A DNA stretch of 64,000 nucleotides from Bacteroidales bacterium UBA5281 (GCA_002410555.1 DHSR01000083.1:1-64000); one strand, 5' to 3'. Positions 17,220 through 27,581 are shown, counted from the first letter of the stretch. The notes: generated by a model not told the origin, from the sequence alone. Numbers and translations: made by a program.

Positions 17220-18587
17220 TCAGAACAAGAATCCCAGATTAATGTACAGCCCACTATTGCCGTCGCGTTTGTCGGCAGCCATGCCATAATCTACGGCAAG
17301 GATGAAGTTTTGGTTCATTGCAATGCGCAGGCCCAGCCCATAAGAAGCATGTAAGCCGGGATCATCCTCTGAGAAATATCGGCTCATCAGTTCGTCTGCC
17401 GGGACCAGAAGCTGGTTCACTTCCATTGTTTTGGTTATGGTTCCCAGGTCGGAAAATCCATTGAGGGAAAGATAAAAGTTTTGATTCCAGCGATAAAACT
17501 TCAAAAACTTATACCTCAGCTCAAGATTGGCATAGGCAAAGGCATCTCCCACAATTCGGTTCCGTAAAATTCCCCGCAATGAGCGTGCTCCACCCAGTCC
17601 ATCATTTTTAGTGGTCTTGGTAAATGTATTGATCATGTAAGGCTGCATGTAAAAGGGCACTTTGCCATCGATGGTTCCCTGCCATCCCAGGCGGTAGGCA
17701 AAAGTCAGCTTGTCGCGTTTCAGCGGCAGATACTGGCGGTGGGTAATTGCCAGTTTGGTAAAAGCAGTTTCACTATTTCCCACAAAACGCGGGGCAGTCA
17801 TAAGTACCAGTTCTGTCCAGATTCCGCTTCCGGGATTGGATTCATTGGGACGGGTGTCATATACAAGCCCCAGTTTCACAATGTGGTGACTTCCGCCATC
17901 AGCTTCTTCCTCAGGAATAATACCCCAATACACATATTTATCATAAAGCACATCCACCGGCGGCAACTTATCAGCCTCATCCTGACCTTTATTCAACCGG
18001 TCAATGTCCACAGTGCCAATACGATAATTAAAATAGCCGTAACCTGCCAGCCAACGCAATGGTAGCGTGCTGATCTTTCGTTGCAGGTCGACAGTTACCC
18101 TTGCCACCTTGCGCTCGTGCCGGTAAAAAACCCGTGAAATATAATCCTCATTCCCGGGAGTATCGTCTTCAAATTCTGGATCATAAACCGCTTCATAACC
18201 ATTAAATCCATAAAAATCCAGGGCACGTTCGGTTAAAAAGCTCAGGTCTGCAGTTATCCGTAACTGATGAGGCAACAGGTACTTTGAATCAAAAAACAAC
18301 TGATTAATTCCGCTACCTTTAGTAGTTCGGGACCATTCGGCATACAGCGACCAACGATAGTCCGGATACGTGCTCCCATCGCCATACTGGAAAAGATTGG
18401 CCAGTAAACCATATTGGAATCCAATATCGGAATCGAAAGCAACCGCCGGCAGAACACCCAGATTATATCCTGTTTTTACCCTTTCTCCCAAAACAGATTG
18501 AGTGGTATCGGTTTGTGCAAAGAGTGGCAGGGTCAGGCTTCCCAAAAAAATCAGTAAGGCTGGAATGAATCCGTTTGCTTTTCTCAT
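17220..18587 (-). CDS. Omp85-family (BamA/TamA-like) outer membrane protein
   Basis: A 455-residue outer membrane beta-barrel protein. ATG 18587 gives a clean signal peptide (MRKANGFIPALLIFLGSLTLPLFAQ); the frame is open to 18638 but adds no sensible sequence. The barrel region has alternating aromatic strands. LGGARSLRGILRNR near residue 320 resembles the conserved RGF/Y loop of Omp85 proteins, and the C-terminus ends in Phe (NLGFLF), as barrel proteins do for BAM recognition. There are no POTRA domains between signal and barrel, so it is not BamA itself. Its role is unknown; stand-alone barrels of this type are common in Bacteroidota. Confidence 0.75.
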   Translation of the reverse strand: MRKANGFIPALLIFLGSLTLPLFAQTDTTQSVLGERVKTGYNLGVLPAVAFDSDIGFQYGLLANLFQYGDGSTYPDYRWSLYAEWSRTTKGSGINQLFFDSKYLLPHQLRITADLSFLTERALDFYGFNGYEAVYDPEFEDDTPGNEDYISRVFYRHERKVARVTVDLQRKISTLPLRWLAGYGYFNYRIGTVDIDRLNKGQDEADKLPPVDVLYDKYVYWGIIPEEEADGGSHHIVKLGLVYDTRPNESNPGSGIWTELVLMTAPRFVGNSETAFTKLAITHRQYLPLKRDKLTFAYRLGWQGTIDGKVPFYMQPYMINTFTKTTKNDGLGGARSLRGILRNRIVGDAFAYANLELRYKFLKFYRWNQNFYLSLNGFSDLGTITKTMEVNQLLVPADELMSRYFSEDDPGLHASYGLGLRIAMNQNFILAVDYGMAADKRDGNSGLYINLGFLF

Positions 18588-18857
18588 AAACACTTTTTTG
18601 TTGCCGAAGATAGTAAATGAATTGTTTCCATTGTACAAGCAAACAAAAAATCAGAAGTTTTTTTTAGTTTAAAGAGACATCTAAAATCTGGGGATGTTTT
18701 TTTAAAATCAGCAATAATGACCGGATAAGTTTAAGAGATTCATCGCTTCGCCGGGAATGACGGGAATATTATACTATTTTTGGGAGATTTTGGGTGTGAT
18801 GAAGTGGTGAATCTATTGCCATGAGGAGTTTTAATCGATCTCTACTGATTAATCAGA

Positions 18858-19166
18858 TTATAAACTGTGAATTATGTGCGGCTTTAAAGGTATTTGAATT
18901 CCCTCCTTTTCACAATAAATACAAAATCGTATAGGTTCAGTAAAGTCGATGTTACACCGGCGGCAATAATAACGTTTTAGTTTAATCGTTTTGGGTTTCT
19001 TACATCTTGTATAGTAAATATAGCCTCCCACCGGTGTCAAAAACAGAGACGCAGCCATAATGGGTATCCAGTCAATCTTTTTGAGCAATGCCCTTATAGC
19101 GAGTGCCATCACCGCAATAATATAGAATAGAGACATTAAAAGAATCATAAAAGTCGTTGTAGCCAT
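18858..19166 (-). CDS. Small membrane protein with zinc-ribbon tail
   Basis: About 102 residues: two hydrophobic segments (TFMILLMSLFYIIAVMALAI and IPIMAASLFLTPVGGYIYY), then a basic stretch and a cytosolic tail with two Cys pairs (CRRC and CIYC) spaced like a zinc ribbon. A GTG at 19205 could add 13 residues, but ATG 19166 places the start directly before the first hydrophobic segment. No family recognised. It is a single gene divergent from the UMF1 transporter. Confidence 0.6.
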   Translation of the reverse strand: MATTTFMILLMSLFYIIAVMALAIRALLKKIDWIPIMAASLFLTPVGGYIYYTRCKKPKTIKLKRYYCRRCNIDFTEPIRFCIYCEKEGIQIPLKPHIIHSL

Positions 19167-19324
19167 GGCACATTGATTTATAAAAATAGCAAAAGTAGTT
19201 TTCACTGTTGATTAATGGTTAATACCTTGAATCAATAAAAGTAATGGATGTAAAAGTAAATTTTCCTCAATGAGAGGAATCAAGCATAAATTTTCTAATT
19301 TAGCCGTTTTAGTTATCGGCATTT

Positions 19325-20680
19325 GTGAAAAAAAGAATCCGAAACCAGAGCATTCGCAAAGGGGATAAAAGAGTTATCCGTGGATGGATAATGTATGACT
19401 GGGCCAATTCGGTATACCAGTTAACCATTGCCTCCACCATTTTTCCCATCTACTACAATCAGGTTACCCGTGAAGGAGATGACTTTATCGTTCATTTTTT
19501 CGGACTTGAAGTAATCAATACCGTACTGTATTCGTGGGCAATAGCTGCTGCTTATTTTCTGGTAGCACTGATTACTCCCTTGCTTTCTTCACTGGCTGAT
19601 TACACCGGCAGACGAAAGACATTTATGCAGTTTTTCACCTGGCTGGGGGCGCTTTCCTGCGGAGCACTTTATTTTTTCAATCCCGGCAATATCGAATTTG
19701 GCATTATTGCTTTTGCCATGGGCACCATTGGTTATGGAGGAAGTATTGTATATTATAATTCATTTTTACCGGTTATCAGTAAGCCCGAAGATCAGGATAA
19801 GATCAGTGCACAGGGTTATTCCATGGGATACCTGGGCGGTGTGGTGCTATTGCTCTTTAATCTGATCATGATTCTTCAACCAGGTTGGTTTGGCATATCA
19901 GACCCTTTGTTACCGGCCCGGATTTCATTTATTACCGTATTTCTATGGTGGATAGGATTTTCCCTTATCACGTTCAACCGGCTTCCCCGTTATACCTTTC
20001 GTAAGCGCAGGAAGGACAAAGAAACCAATATATTTTTCGAAGGTTACCGTGAGTTGGACAAGGTATTTCATCAGGTCCGCAAATCAAAACCGTTGTCAGC
20101 ATATCTTATTGGTTTTTTCTTTGTAATGATGGGGTTGCTGACCGTTATGTTCATGGCAGCTACCTATGGTGAAAAAGAGCTTGGACTCAAAGATTCGGTA
20201 TTAATCCCAACCATACTCATTATTCAACTGGTTGGAATGGGTGGTGCCTGGTTGTTTGCGCGGCTCTCTGGCCGGTGGGGAAATCTGAAAGCATTGATGT
20301 TTTCAGTGGCAGTGTGGATTTTTATATGCATTGGGGCCTATTTTATCATCAATGCGTTGCAATTTATGATTGCGGCTTTTTTTATTGGACTGGTAATGGG
20401 AGGAACGCAGGCTTTGGCCCGTTCTACATACAGTAAAATGCTTCCCGAAACCACCACCGATCATACCAGTTATTTTAGTTTTTTTGATGTTATGGAAAAG
20501 CTGGCCACGGTAGCCGGCACCTTCAGCTTTGGTATCATTGAAGCCCTTACAGGAAGCATGCGTTATTCCGTTCTGGCGATTGGCGTATTTTTTATGATTG
20601 GAATAACATTCCTGTTTTTCACACATAGGTTACAACAAAAAAGCAGCAATGTCAGTCCGCAATACCTGAATAAAAATTAG
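19325..20680 (+). CDS. UMF1-family MFS transporter
   Basis: A 451-residue membrane protein with about 12 hydrophobic segments. The N-terminus (RGWIMYDWANSVYQLTI) is diagnostic for the UMF1/Atg22-like branch of the major facilitator superfamily. The MFS loop between helices 2 and 3 is seen as SLADYTGRRKTF. Substrates of bacterial members are not known; Atg22 in yeast exports amino acids from the vacuole. The start is GTG 19325; the next ATG (MYDWAN) would remove the conserved RGW part, so GTG is preferred. It stands alone. Confidence 0.82.
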   Translation: MKKRIRNQSIRKGDKRVIRGWIMYDWANSVYQLTIASTIFPIYYNQVTREGDDFIVHFFGLEVINTVLYSWAIAAAYFLVALITPLLSSLADYTGRRKTFMQFFTWLGALSCGALYFFNPGNIEFGIIAFAMGTIGYGGSIVYYNSFLPVISKPEDQDKISAQGYSMGYLGGVVLLLFNLIMILQPGWFGISDPLLPARISFITVFLWWIGFSLITFNRLPRYTFRKRRKDKETNIFFEGYRELDKVFHQVRKSKPLSAYLIGFFFVMMGLLTVMFMAATYGEKELGLKDSVLIPTILIIQLVGMGGAWLFARLSGRWGNLKALMFSVAVWIFICIGAYFIINALQFMIAAFFIGLVMGGTQALARSTYSKMLPETTTDHTSYFSFFDVMEKLATVAGTFSFGIIEALTGSMRYSVLAIGVFFMIGITFLFFTHRLQQKSSNVSPQYLNKN

Positions 20681-20895
20681 AAAACATTGTCAGCAACCGG
20701 CTGATTAATGGTTGTCCTTTAATGGCTTTTCATTCATTAAGCACGCCGCTTTTTCATCTGTTTATCTGTCTTTTTGTAAAGCTGCCAACCCGGAAGCCAG
20801 AATTCAATAAATGGGCTAAAAAAGCGTTCTGGCAAAATTATTGCTTGTATAGTCTCTATTAAAGCAGTTTTGCTATAAACTTAAATATAATCATC

Positions 20896-21534
20896 ATGCA
20901 AACCGTTAAAGTAACCGATTACCTGGTAATGCAGACCCTTGACTGGGTTTATGAGAAAGTTGCTTCGGGAATAGCCGGTATGGATACGGCATCCGCGATG
21001 GCTACTCACTATATTTCAAAATCCGATTCCAGGTTATCCGCAGCCAAGGCGCTGATACGCCGGCAAAATCTAAAAGCTGGTTCCAGTGGATTCATTACCG
21101 GGCTGGGAGGTGCCATCAGCATGCCGATCACCATTCCTCTTAACCTGGCCAGTGTTATGTATATCCAAATCAGAATGATAGCTGCCATTGCCATTATTGG
21201 GGGCTATGATCTGCGCGATCAAAAAGTCAAATCGTTAATCTTTGTCTGCCTTGCAGGAAACTTCGCCAAAGATTTGATAAAAGAAGCCGGGATTGCAGCC
21301 GGTACCCGCATTACCTCCAAACTTATTTCAAACATCTCAGAAGATACCCTTAAAAGCATCAGTAAAAAAACAGGAATTGTACTGGCAACCAAGAGTGGTA
21401 AAAAAGGAATGGTGAACCTGAGTAAAGTCGTACCCATTGCCGGCGGACTAATAGCAGCATCCATTGATGCATTAGCCACCAACCTGGTGGGCAAAATAGC
21501 CATTAGAACCTTTATTTATGACACAGAGGAGTAA
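20896..21534 (+). CDS. EcsC family protein
   Basis: A 212-residue protein matching the EcsC family. It has an N-terminal helix region, the Gly-rich segment SGFITGLGGAISMPITIPLNLASVMYIQIRM with weak membrane character, a second hydrophobic segment, and a C-terminal Ala/Gly-rich region (VVPIAGGLIAASIDALATNLVG). EcsC is named after the third gene of the Bacillus ecs operon, but its molecular role is unknown. No ABC transporter genes are adjacent. A single gene. Confidence 0.75.
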   Translation: MQTVKVTDYLVMQTLDWVYEKVASGIAGMDTASAMATHYISKSDSRLSAAKALIRRQNLKAGSSGFITGLGGAISMPITIPLNLASVMYIQIRMIAAIAIIGGYDLRDQKVKSLIFVCLAGNFAKDLIKEAGIAAGTRITSKLISNISEDTLKSISKKTGIVLATKSGKKGMVNLSKVVPIAGGLIAASIDALATNLVGKIAIRTFIYDTEE

Positions 21535-21866
21535 GTTTAACGTAGCATTGCGGCTTGATTTGTTAAATTTTGAATGCGTAGTTATATCTTTCATTTCGAA
21601 TTGCACCCCCTTCAGATGTGGCGTCGAACAGGATTGTTTTTTATTCCAACTAACTTCCCTGGCAAACAGGAGGAAAAACTTTTAACCTGTTTAAATTGCT
21701 GTTTTGGCAGAATCTGCTCTCTCCCTGTATATAGAAAGGAGAGTTGAGGCAAATAAGAGAACCCCGAAGATAATAGTGAAATTAATTACAATAAATGAGT
21801 GGTTATTGTGTTGATAACATATACATTTGCATCAAATTAACGAACAATTAATACAACAATCCTTCC
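21535..21866. other. Intergenic region before the M3 peptidase
   Basis: No gene seen. A TACATTTG box at 21822-21829 is the only recognisable element. Confidence 0.5.
21822..21829 (+). promoter_or_regulatory. -7 promoter element of the M3 peptidase gene
   Basis: TACATTTG fits TAnnTTTG, 38 bases before the ATG. Confidence 0.55.
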
Positions 21867-23987
21867 ATGAGAAAAATCATTATGCTGCTGTGCGCTTCAG
21901 CGGTAGTCCTTGCATTGGGATGTAAACAAAGCGATAAGACTATGAACCAGGAAAATCCATTTTTTTCGGAGTACACTACTCCATTCCATGTTCCTCCATT
22001 CGATAATATAAAAACTTCTGATTATATGCCTGCATTTAACAAAGGCATGGAGGAACAAAATGCTGAAGTAGCGGCCATTACAGCAAATAAAGAGGCTCCT
22101 GACTTTGAAAACACCATACTTGCTTATGATAAATCCGGTAAAATACTTACCCGGGTCAGCAATGTGTTTTTTAATCTGAATGAAGCCAATACCAGCGATG
22201 AACTTCAGGAAATAGCCCGTACCATTACGCCCATGATGTCGAAACACCGGGATGAAATTTCCATGAACCCTGAGTTGTTTGCACGTATTAAAGAGGTGTA
22301 TGAGAAACGCAATGAAAGCAATCTGGATGAACAGCAAATCAGGGTTGTGGAAAAGTATTACCGTGATTTTGAACGCCGGGGTGCAAATCTGGAAGCAGCC
22401 GAAAAGCAGCAACTGAAAGACATTAACGAACGACTGGCAACTTTACGGGTACAGTTCGGTGAAAATCAGCTTGCTGAAGTAGCCAAAAACTTTAAACTGG
22501 TGGTTGATAATGAAGCCGATCTGGCAGGATTGCCACAGGCCGTAATAGTTGCTGCAGCAGAAACCGCAAAATCAACCGGTGATGAGGGGAAATGGGTTTT
22601 CACCTTATCCAAGCCAAGTTTAATCCCCTTCCTTCAATATGCCGACAACCGTGACCTGCGCGAAAAAATTTATCGCGGATATTATATGCGAGGCAACAAT
22701 GACAATGCCAATGACAATAAAAAAATTACTGCCGAAATCGTAAAGCTAAGGGCTCAGAAAGCCAGATTGCTTGGATTTGACAATTTTGCCGCTTATGTGA
22801 TTGATGAAAATATGGCCAAAACAACCCAAAATGTTGACACATTTCTGAATGATTTGTTAAAACCGGCCATGGCAGTTGCTAAAAAAGATTTGGCTGAAAT
22901 GCAACAACTTGCCAAACGTGAAGGCGCCGATTTCGAATTGCAATCCTGGGACTGGTGGTATTATGCAGAAAAATTACGCAAGCAAAAATTTGACCTGGAT
23001 GAGACCCAGATTAAACCGTACCTGAAACTTGAGAATGTGCGCGATGGTATGTTCGCAGTAGCCAATAAATTATATGGCATTACATTTGAGAAACGCACCG
23101 ATCTTCCTGTTTACCAGAAAGATGTCGAAACTTTTGAAGTAAAAGAAGGAGATGGAACACATCTGGGTATTTTATATCTCGATTACTTCCCCCGTTCAAG
23201 CAAGAGCGGTGGAGCCTGGTGTACCGGATTTGAAACTGCCGGCTGGGAAGATGGCAAAAGGGTAGATCCTATTGTTTCTATCGTAACCAACTTCACCCCA
23301 CCTGCCGGAGACACCCCTTCGTTACTTAGCTGGGATGAAACCACCACCCTTTTCCATGAATTCGGTCATGGCCTGCACGGATTGTTTACGACCGGTAAAT
23401 ACACCCGCACTGCCGGGAATGTACCCCGCGATTTCGTTGAATTACCTTCTCAGGTAATGGAAAATTGGGCAGGTGAGCCAGAGGTGTTGAAAATGTATGC
23501 CCACCACTATCAAACTGGTGAAGTAATGCCCGATTCACTGATCGCAAAAATCAACAACAGCAGTAAATTTAATCAGGGGTTTGAAACCACTGAATACATC
23601 GCTGCTTCTATACTCGATATGGACTGGCACAAGCAGACTGATCCCGTTAATATTGATAATGTTAAAGAGTTTGAAAAACAATCCATGGATAACATCGGGC
23701 TGATTCCTGAAATTCTGCCACGCTACCGTACCACCTATTTTTCACATATTTTTAACGGGGGTTATGCAGCGGGTTACTATGTTTATCTGTGGGCTGCAGT
23801 ACTCGATAACGATGCCTTTGATTATTTTAAACAATCCGGCGACATTTTCAATCCCGAAATTGCTGCCCGTTTCCGCCAATATTGTCTGGCTGAAAATGGT
23901 GATGATGAAGGCATGATACAATATAAAAAGTTTCGTGGACAGGAACCCTCCCTTAAACCATTGCTCGAAAAGCGTGGCTTAAACTAA
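21867..23987 (+). CDS. M3-family peptidyl-dipeptidase (Dcp-like) lipoprotein
   Basis: A 706-residue zinc metallopeptidase. The N-terminus is a lipoprotein signal with LALGC (C19 lipidated), so the enzyme is anchored in a membrane. The catalytic motif HEFGH is at 497-501, with the third ligand Glu in DFVELPSQ at 525. Substrate-binding Tyr residues follow in HIFNGGYAAGYYVYLWA. Length and motif spacing match Dcp, which releases dipeptides from the C-terminus of peptides, rather than oligopeptidase A. It may process peptides made by the secreted proteases in this window (inference). A strong terminator follows. Confidence 0.92.
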   Translation: MRKIIMLLCASAVVLALGCKQSDKTMNQENPFFSEYTTPFHVPPFDNIKTSDYMPAFNKGMEEQNAEVAAITANKEAPDFENTILAYDKSGKILTRVSNVFFNLNEANTSDELQEIARTITPMMSKHRDEISMNPELFARIKEVYEKRNESNLDEQQIRVVEKYYRDFERRGANLEAAEKQQLKDINERLATLRVQFGENQLAEVAKNFKLVVDNEADLAGLPQAVIVAAAETAKSTGDEGKWVFTLSKPSLIPFLQYADNRDLREKIYRGYYMRGNNDNANDNKKITAEIVKLRAQKARLLGFDNFAAYVIDENMAKTTQNVDTFLNDLLKPAMAVAKKDLAEMQQLAKREGADFELQSWDWWYYAEKLRKQKFDLDETQIKPYLKLENVRDGMFAVANKLYGITFEKRTDLPVYQKDVETFEVKEGDGTHLGILYLDYFPRSSKSGGAWCTGFETAGWEDGKRVDPIVSIVTNFTPPAGDTPSLLSWDETTTLFHEFGHGLHGLFTTGKYTRTAGNVPRDFVELPSQVMENWAGEPEVLKMYAHHYQTGEVMPDSLIAKINNSSKFNQGFETTEYIAASILDMDWHKQTDPVNIDNVKEFEKQSMDNIGLIPEILPRYRTTYFSHIFNGGYAAGYYVYLWAAVLDNDAFDYFKQSGDIFNPEIAARFRQYCLAENGDDEGMIQYKKFRGQEPSLKPLLEKRGLN

Positions 23988-24010
23988 ACGGTTCTGATAT
24001 TTATTCTCAA

Positions 24011-24037
24011 AAGCTGGCCTTTGGGTCAGCTTTTTTT
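24011..24037. terminator. Bidirectional rho-independent terminator
   Basis: Nine-pair hairpin (AAGCTGGCC with GGGTCAGCTT, one G-T pair) followed by seven T on the plus strand and a shorter T run on the minus strand. It sits between the convergent M3 peptidase and glycosyltransferase genes. Confidence 0.8.
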
Positions 24038-24731
24038 ATATAGAACTGTCTGGAACTTTATCATTTGACTTGAAGATATTTGTTATTGAGTCAAGGCTTT
24101 CACGGTGGTAAATATAAGTAGGCAGCATGGTTTTCATTATGTCAGCTCCTGCCTTCAAAGCACGTTCAAACAAATCAGCATCCGGCCCCAACAGAATTTG
24201 TTTAAATCCACCCAATGACCGCAGCAATTGTTGTTCTATAAAAAAAGTGCCTCCAATTACGCACTCGGAAAGGTGTATCAACTTATCCGGATCAAATCTG
24301 TCGGGTACATACTGATTTCCAAGAATAGAGGCACCCCCATGTAAAAAATTGATGGAAGGATGTTGGGTTAATATCGTTCTTCTTGATTTAAGATGTTCGG
24401 GCTTATATTCATCATCCGAATCCAGAAAAGTAATGTACCGGCCATTAGACAATAAAATTCCCTCGTTTCGGGCAGATGATTCTCCACTGTGAACGATTTT
24501 CCGGTATTTTATTCTTTTCCCCATATGCAAAAAGGGTTTTACTCCTGAATAAGTATCGTCTGTACTTCCATCGTCTATAACAATAGCTTCCCAATCGGAT
24601 TCTGTTTGAGCAATTAAAGAATTTAAAGCTCTGGTAATGAGGTGTGCCCTATTGTATGCTGGGATTACAACCGAAAAAAAAATAGAAGAAATATCCGATT
24701 TTGGTGCTGATCTTTCGACGTCACGATACAT
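24036..24731 (-). CDS. Family 2 glycosyltransferase
   Basis: A 231-residue GT-A enzyme. It shows SVVIPAYNRAHLITRALNSL, IVIDDGSTDDT (nucleotide-sugar binding) and the metal site DSDD in YITFLDSDDEYKPEHL. It lacks a transmembrane segment and the longer C-terminal region of processive enzymes, so it probably transfers single sugars in the cytosol. Donor and acceptor are unknown. No other polysaccharide genes are adjacent. Its stop lies inside the T-run of the shared terminator, and the RibD-like gene lies just upstream on the same strand. Confidence 0.85.
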   Translation of the reverse strand: MYRDVERSAPKSDISSIFFSVVIPAYNRAHLITRALNSLIAQTESDWEAIVIDDGSTDDTYSGVKPFLHMGKRIKYRKIVHSGESSARNEGILLSNGRYITFLDSDDEYKPEHLKSRRTILTQHPSINFLHGGASILGNQYVPDRFDPDKLIHLSECVIGGTFFIEQQLLRSLGGFKQILLGPDADLFERALKAGADIMKTMLPTYIYHRESLDSITNIFKSNDKVPDSSI

Positions 24732-24755
24732 TACATTAAAATTTTATTCAGGCAG

Positions 24756-25277
24756 CTATAAAACCGCATATTTGGTTAAAAGCGTACCCGCTTCATTGAG
24801 CTTTTCACAATTCAATAATTTAAGTTGAATGTCGAGTTTTTCGGCAATTACAATACTATTTCCCTGTCCAAAAATCTTAGGTTCTATGGTAAGCCAGAGT
24901 TCATCGACTAATCCGGCAGTCAAAAATGAAGTTGCCAGTTGTGCGCCTCCGGCAATTAACATTTGAGGCTGATTTTTTTGGACAAATCGTTGAACCAGTT
25001 GAGCAGGGGTTTCATCGGAAAATTCAAGTTGTCCGGGAATGGCCTTTGTTTGATAGCGGGAAACATTGCGGGTCATTACGACAATATGTTGTCCTTCATA
25101 AGGTTTAAAAGGTTCGGCATCATATGTGCCGCTACCGGCTACAATAAGTGCGCTTTTTTTCCATAAATGGATAAAATAAGATTGATCAGCTTTGGATGAC
25201 CAGGATCTCACAAACGGATTGTCCCATTTGGTGGTTTTCCCATCCAGACTTGATACAAAAACAAGAATTTTTTTCAT
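24756..25277 (-). CDS. Dihydrofolate-reductase-fold protein (RibD C-terminal type)
   Basis: A 173-residue protein of the RibD_C/DHFR-like family. It has MKKILVFVSSLDGKTTKWD at the N-terminus, a cofactor-loop-like GSGTYDAE, IVVMTRN, and the conserved GGAQLATSFLTAGLVDELWLTIEPKIFGQG. Such stand-alone proteins are NADPH-dependent reductases of uncertain substrate; RibD itself reduces a riboflavin intermediate. No riboflavin genes are adjacent, so the specific role is open. It is upstream of the glycosyltransferase gene with a short gap. Confidence 0.8.
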   Translation of the reverse strand: MKKILVFVSSLDGKTTKWDNPFVRSWSSKADQSYFIHLWKKSALIVAGSGTYDAEPFKPYEGQHIVVMTRNVSRYQTKAIPGQLEFSDETPAQLVQRFVQKNQPQMLIAGGAQLATSFLTAGLVDELWLTIEPKIFGQGNSIVIAEKLDIQLKLLNCEKLNEAGTLLTKYAVL

Positions 25278-25364
25278 TTTTCAGATTAAATTCAGCCAAT
25301 AGTTATCCCCGCAAAAAAATTTCGGCTTTCGTGCGCAGTAAAATAAATAAATTTGAATATCAGA

Positions 25365-25556
25365 TTACTCTGAATATTTTATCACTTCTACCGGACAACT
25401 ATCTGCTGCATCTTTAATTTCATCTTCAAAATCCTGGAAGTTTACCCCTTCCTTTACGATTGCTATATCTTCAACTACGAAAACATCCGGGCATATACCC
25501 TCACAGAGACCGCATGAAGTACAACCATCTTCTATCCACACTTTTTTAATTGCCAT
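25365..25556 (-). CDS. [4Fe-4S] ferredoxin
   Basis: A 63-residue electron carrier. It has C12, C15 and C18 (CTSCGLC), an extra C22 (GICP) and C54 followed by Pro (SCPVEV). This is enough to bind one 4Fe-4S cluster; there is no second full motif, so it is a single-cluster type. It is highly acidic, as ferredoxins are. No partner oxidoreductase is adjacent. Confidence 0.9.
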   Translation of the reverse strand: MAIKKVWIEDGCTSCGLCEGICPDVFVVEDIAIVKEGVNFQDFEDEIKDAADSCPVEVIKYSE

Positions 25557-25889
25557 GATTACAAGGTTTTAAGATTAATAACTGTATTTGAGTTTAGGAT
25601 TTAACTAAACCACTGATTCTAAACAACTTCAACAATCCAGTATGGGGATTGTTTATTTCACAATTAAAAACAGGGAAAAGAGATGTTTTTAAAACTATAA
25701 ACTGAAACATAAGCTGCGAACTAGAAGATTGTAAGGCAGTAGCTTTCAGCTTAAACGAAAGATGAAATTAAAAATAACGGAAAAACTGCTGACCACACAG
25801 CCATCGATGTTCAGTCTGACCAATGGCAGTTTCATAGCCCTGAAGCAGAATACTGATTAAAGTTATCATTCTGAAACCAGAGACAATTT
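25557..25889. other. Intergenic region without recognised features
   Basis: About 330 bases between the ferredoxin and SulP genes. I see no gene, clear hairpin or promoter box. Confidence 0.4.
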
Positions 25890-27581
25890 TTATTTACCTG
25901 CCAACAGATCATTGGCCCGATTTAAGGCAGCATGCACATCAATGCAAATATTTTCCGGTCCTATCATCAAATGAATATTATTTTTAACCAGGCTGTTATG
26001 CACTGATTCTACCGGAGCTGACAATATCACTTTAACGCCGTCATTTAAGGTTCTTTTTATAAAACTTCGCAGGTTGTTTAATGCGGTAGAATCCATGAAT
26101 GGCACACGTCTTAAGCGAATGATGAGAATTTTAGGTCTTGTTTTAAGTTGTTTTTCAGCTTCCTCAAACTTATTGGCGACGCCAAAAAAGAATGGACCAC
26201 TTACTTCAAATATTTCAACTCCCTTAGGAATGATCATTTCAAAAATATCATCGGGCAGGGCTGCTTTTTGTTCTTCAGATTCTGCACTTTGAAGCACTTC
26301 CACATTACTGGTTTCAGAAATACGTCTCATAAAGAGCAATACAGCCAGCAACAATCCAAATTGAATTGCTACAGTGAGGTCCACCAGCACCGTTAAGATA
26401 AAGGTAACAAGTAACACGGCTACATCACTTTTACTATTGTGCATCAATCCCTTGAAGGAACGCCATTCGCTCATATTGTAGGCAACTACTACCAGAATTC
26501 CAGCCAGGCAGCTCATGGGAATAAGCGTAGCCAGATTTCCGACAAACAACATAATTAGCAACAATACCAGGGCATGTATGATACCGGCAATGGGTGTGCG
26601 TCCTCCATTGCGAATGTTTGTCATGGTTCGTGCTATGGCTCCTGTAGCCGGAATGCCCCCGAAAAGCGGGGTGATGACATTGGCAAAACCCTGAGCGATA
26701 AGCTCAGTATTGGAGCGATGGCTGCCTCCGGTTGCACCATCGGCCACCATGGCCGACAATAACGACTCAATAGCTCCCAGCATGGCAATGGTAAAAGCCG
26801 GAGCTAGCAGCATACGAATGGTTGCCCAGTTAACCGAAGGTAAAGACGGTGAACCGAAAGAAGCGCTTATACTTCCAAAACGACTTCCTATGGTCTCTAC
26901 CGGAAACTGAAAAGTCGTTACGGCAAGAGTGGTGAGTATTAAGGCAATCAATGTACCCGGAATGCGCTTATTAATTTTTGGCCACCAGACAGAAACTAAA
27001 ACAGTAAATGCTGCAATGGCCACCGCATAATAGTTTACCGTGCCAGCATGCTGAAAATAGAATTGCCATTTTTCCACAAAATCGGCCGGTACTTCACCTG
27101 TGGTTGACAATCCGACAAAATCCTTTATCTGACTGGTAAAAATTACCAGGGCAATGCCTGAAGTGAAACCCACCACAATAGGATATGGCATAAATTTTAT
27201 AATGGTTCCCAGCCGTAGCAATCCCATAGCTATCAACATTAACCCTGCCATAAAAGTGGCAACGATCAAACCGTTTACGCCAAATTGCTGGACAATACCA
27301 TATACAATAACTATAAAAGCACCGGTGGGACCACCTATCTGAAACCGGCTACCCCCAAGTGCTGAGATCAGAAATCCCGCAATTACGGCGGTGATTAACC
27401 CCCGTTCCGGAGTTACTCCGGATGCAATGGCAAAAGCAATTGCCAATGGTAAAGCTACTATGCCAACAATAATTCCCGCGCCCAGATCCCGACCAAACGT
27501 GGCCATATTATAACCCCTGGTGGTAGATATAATTTTAGGATAAAAAATCTGCCTGATCTGAGCAACCAATGACCGAAACAT
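25890..27581 (-). CDS. SulP-family anion transporter with STAS domain
   Basis: A 563-residue inner membrane transporter. The membrane part (about 20-420) has 10-14 hydrophobic segments, with the family pattern DLGAGIIVGIVALPLAIAFAIASG near the start and FGGIPATGAIARTMTNIRNG in the middle. The C-terminal STAS domain (about 460-560) contains PFMDSTAL. SulP proteins carry sulfate, bicarbonate or other anions; the substrate is not evident. The frame is open to 27680, but a TACCTTTG promoter box on this strand at 27606-27613 lies inside that extension, so ATG 27581 is the start. Confidence 0.88.
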   Translation of the reverse strand: MFRSLVAQIRQIFYPKIISTTRGYNMATFGRDLGAGIIVGIVALPLAIAFAIASGVTPERGLITAVIAGFLISALGGSRFQIGGPTGAFIVIVYGIVQQFGVNGLIVATFMAGLMLIAMGLLRLGTIIKFMPYPIVVGFTSGIALVIFTSQIKDFVGLSTTGEVPADFVEKWQFYFQHAGTVNYYAVAIAAFTVLVSVWWPKINKRIPGTLIALILTTLAVTTFQFPVETIGSRFGSISASFGSPSLPSVNWATIRMLLAPAFTIAMLGAIESLLSAMVADGATGGSHRSNTELIAQGFANVITPLFGGIPATGAIARTMTNIRNGGRTPIAGIIHALVLLLIMLFVGNLATLIPMSCLAGILVVVAYNMSEWRSFKGLMHNSKSDVAVLLVTFILTVLVDLTVAIQFGLLLAVLLFMRRISETSNVEVLQSAESEEQKAALPDDIFEMIIPKGVEIFEVSGPFFFGVANKFEEAEKQLKTRPKILIIRLRRVPFMDSTALNNLRSFIKRTLNDGVKVILSAPVESVHNSLVKNNIHLMIGPENICIDVHAALNRANDLLAGK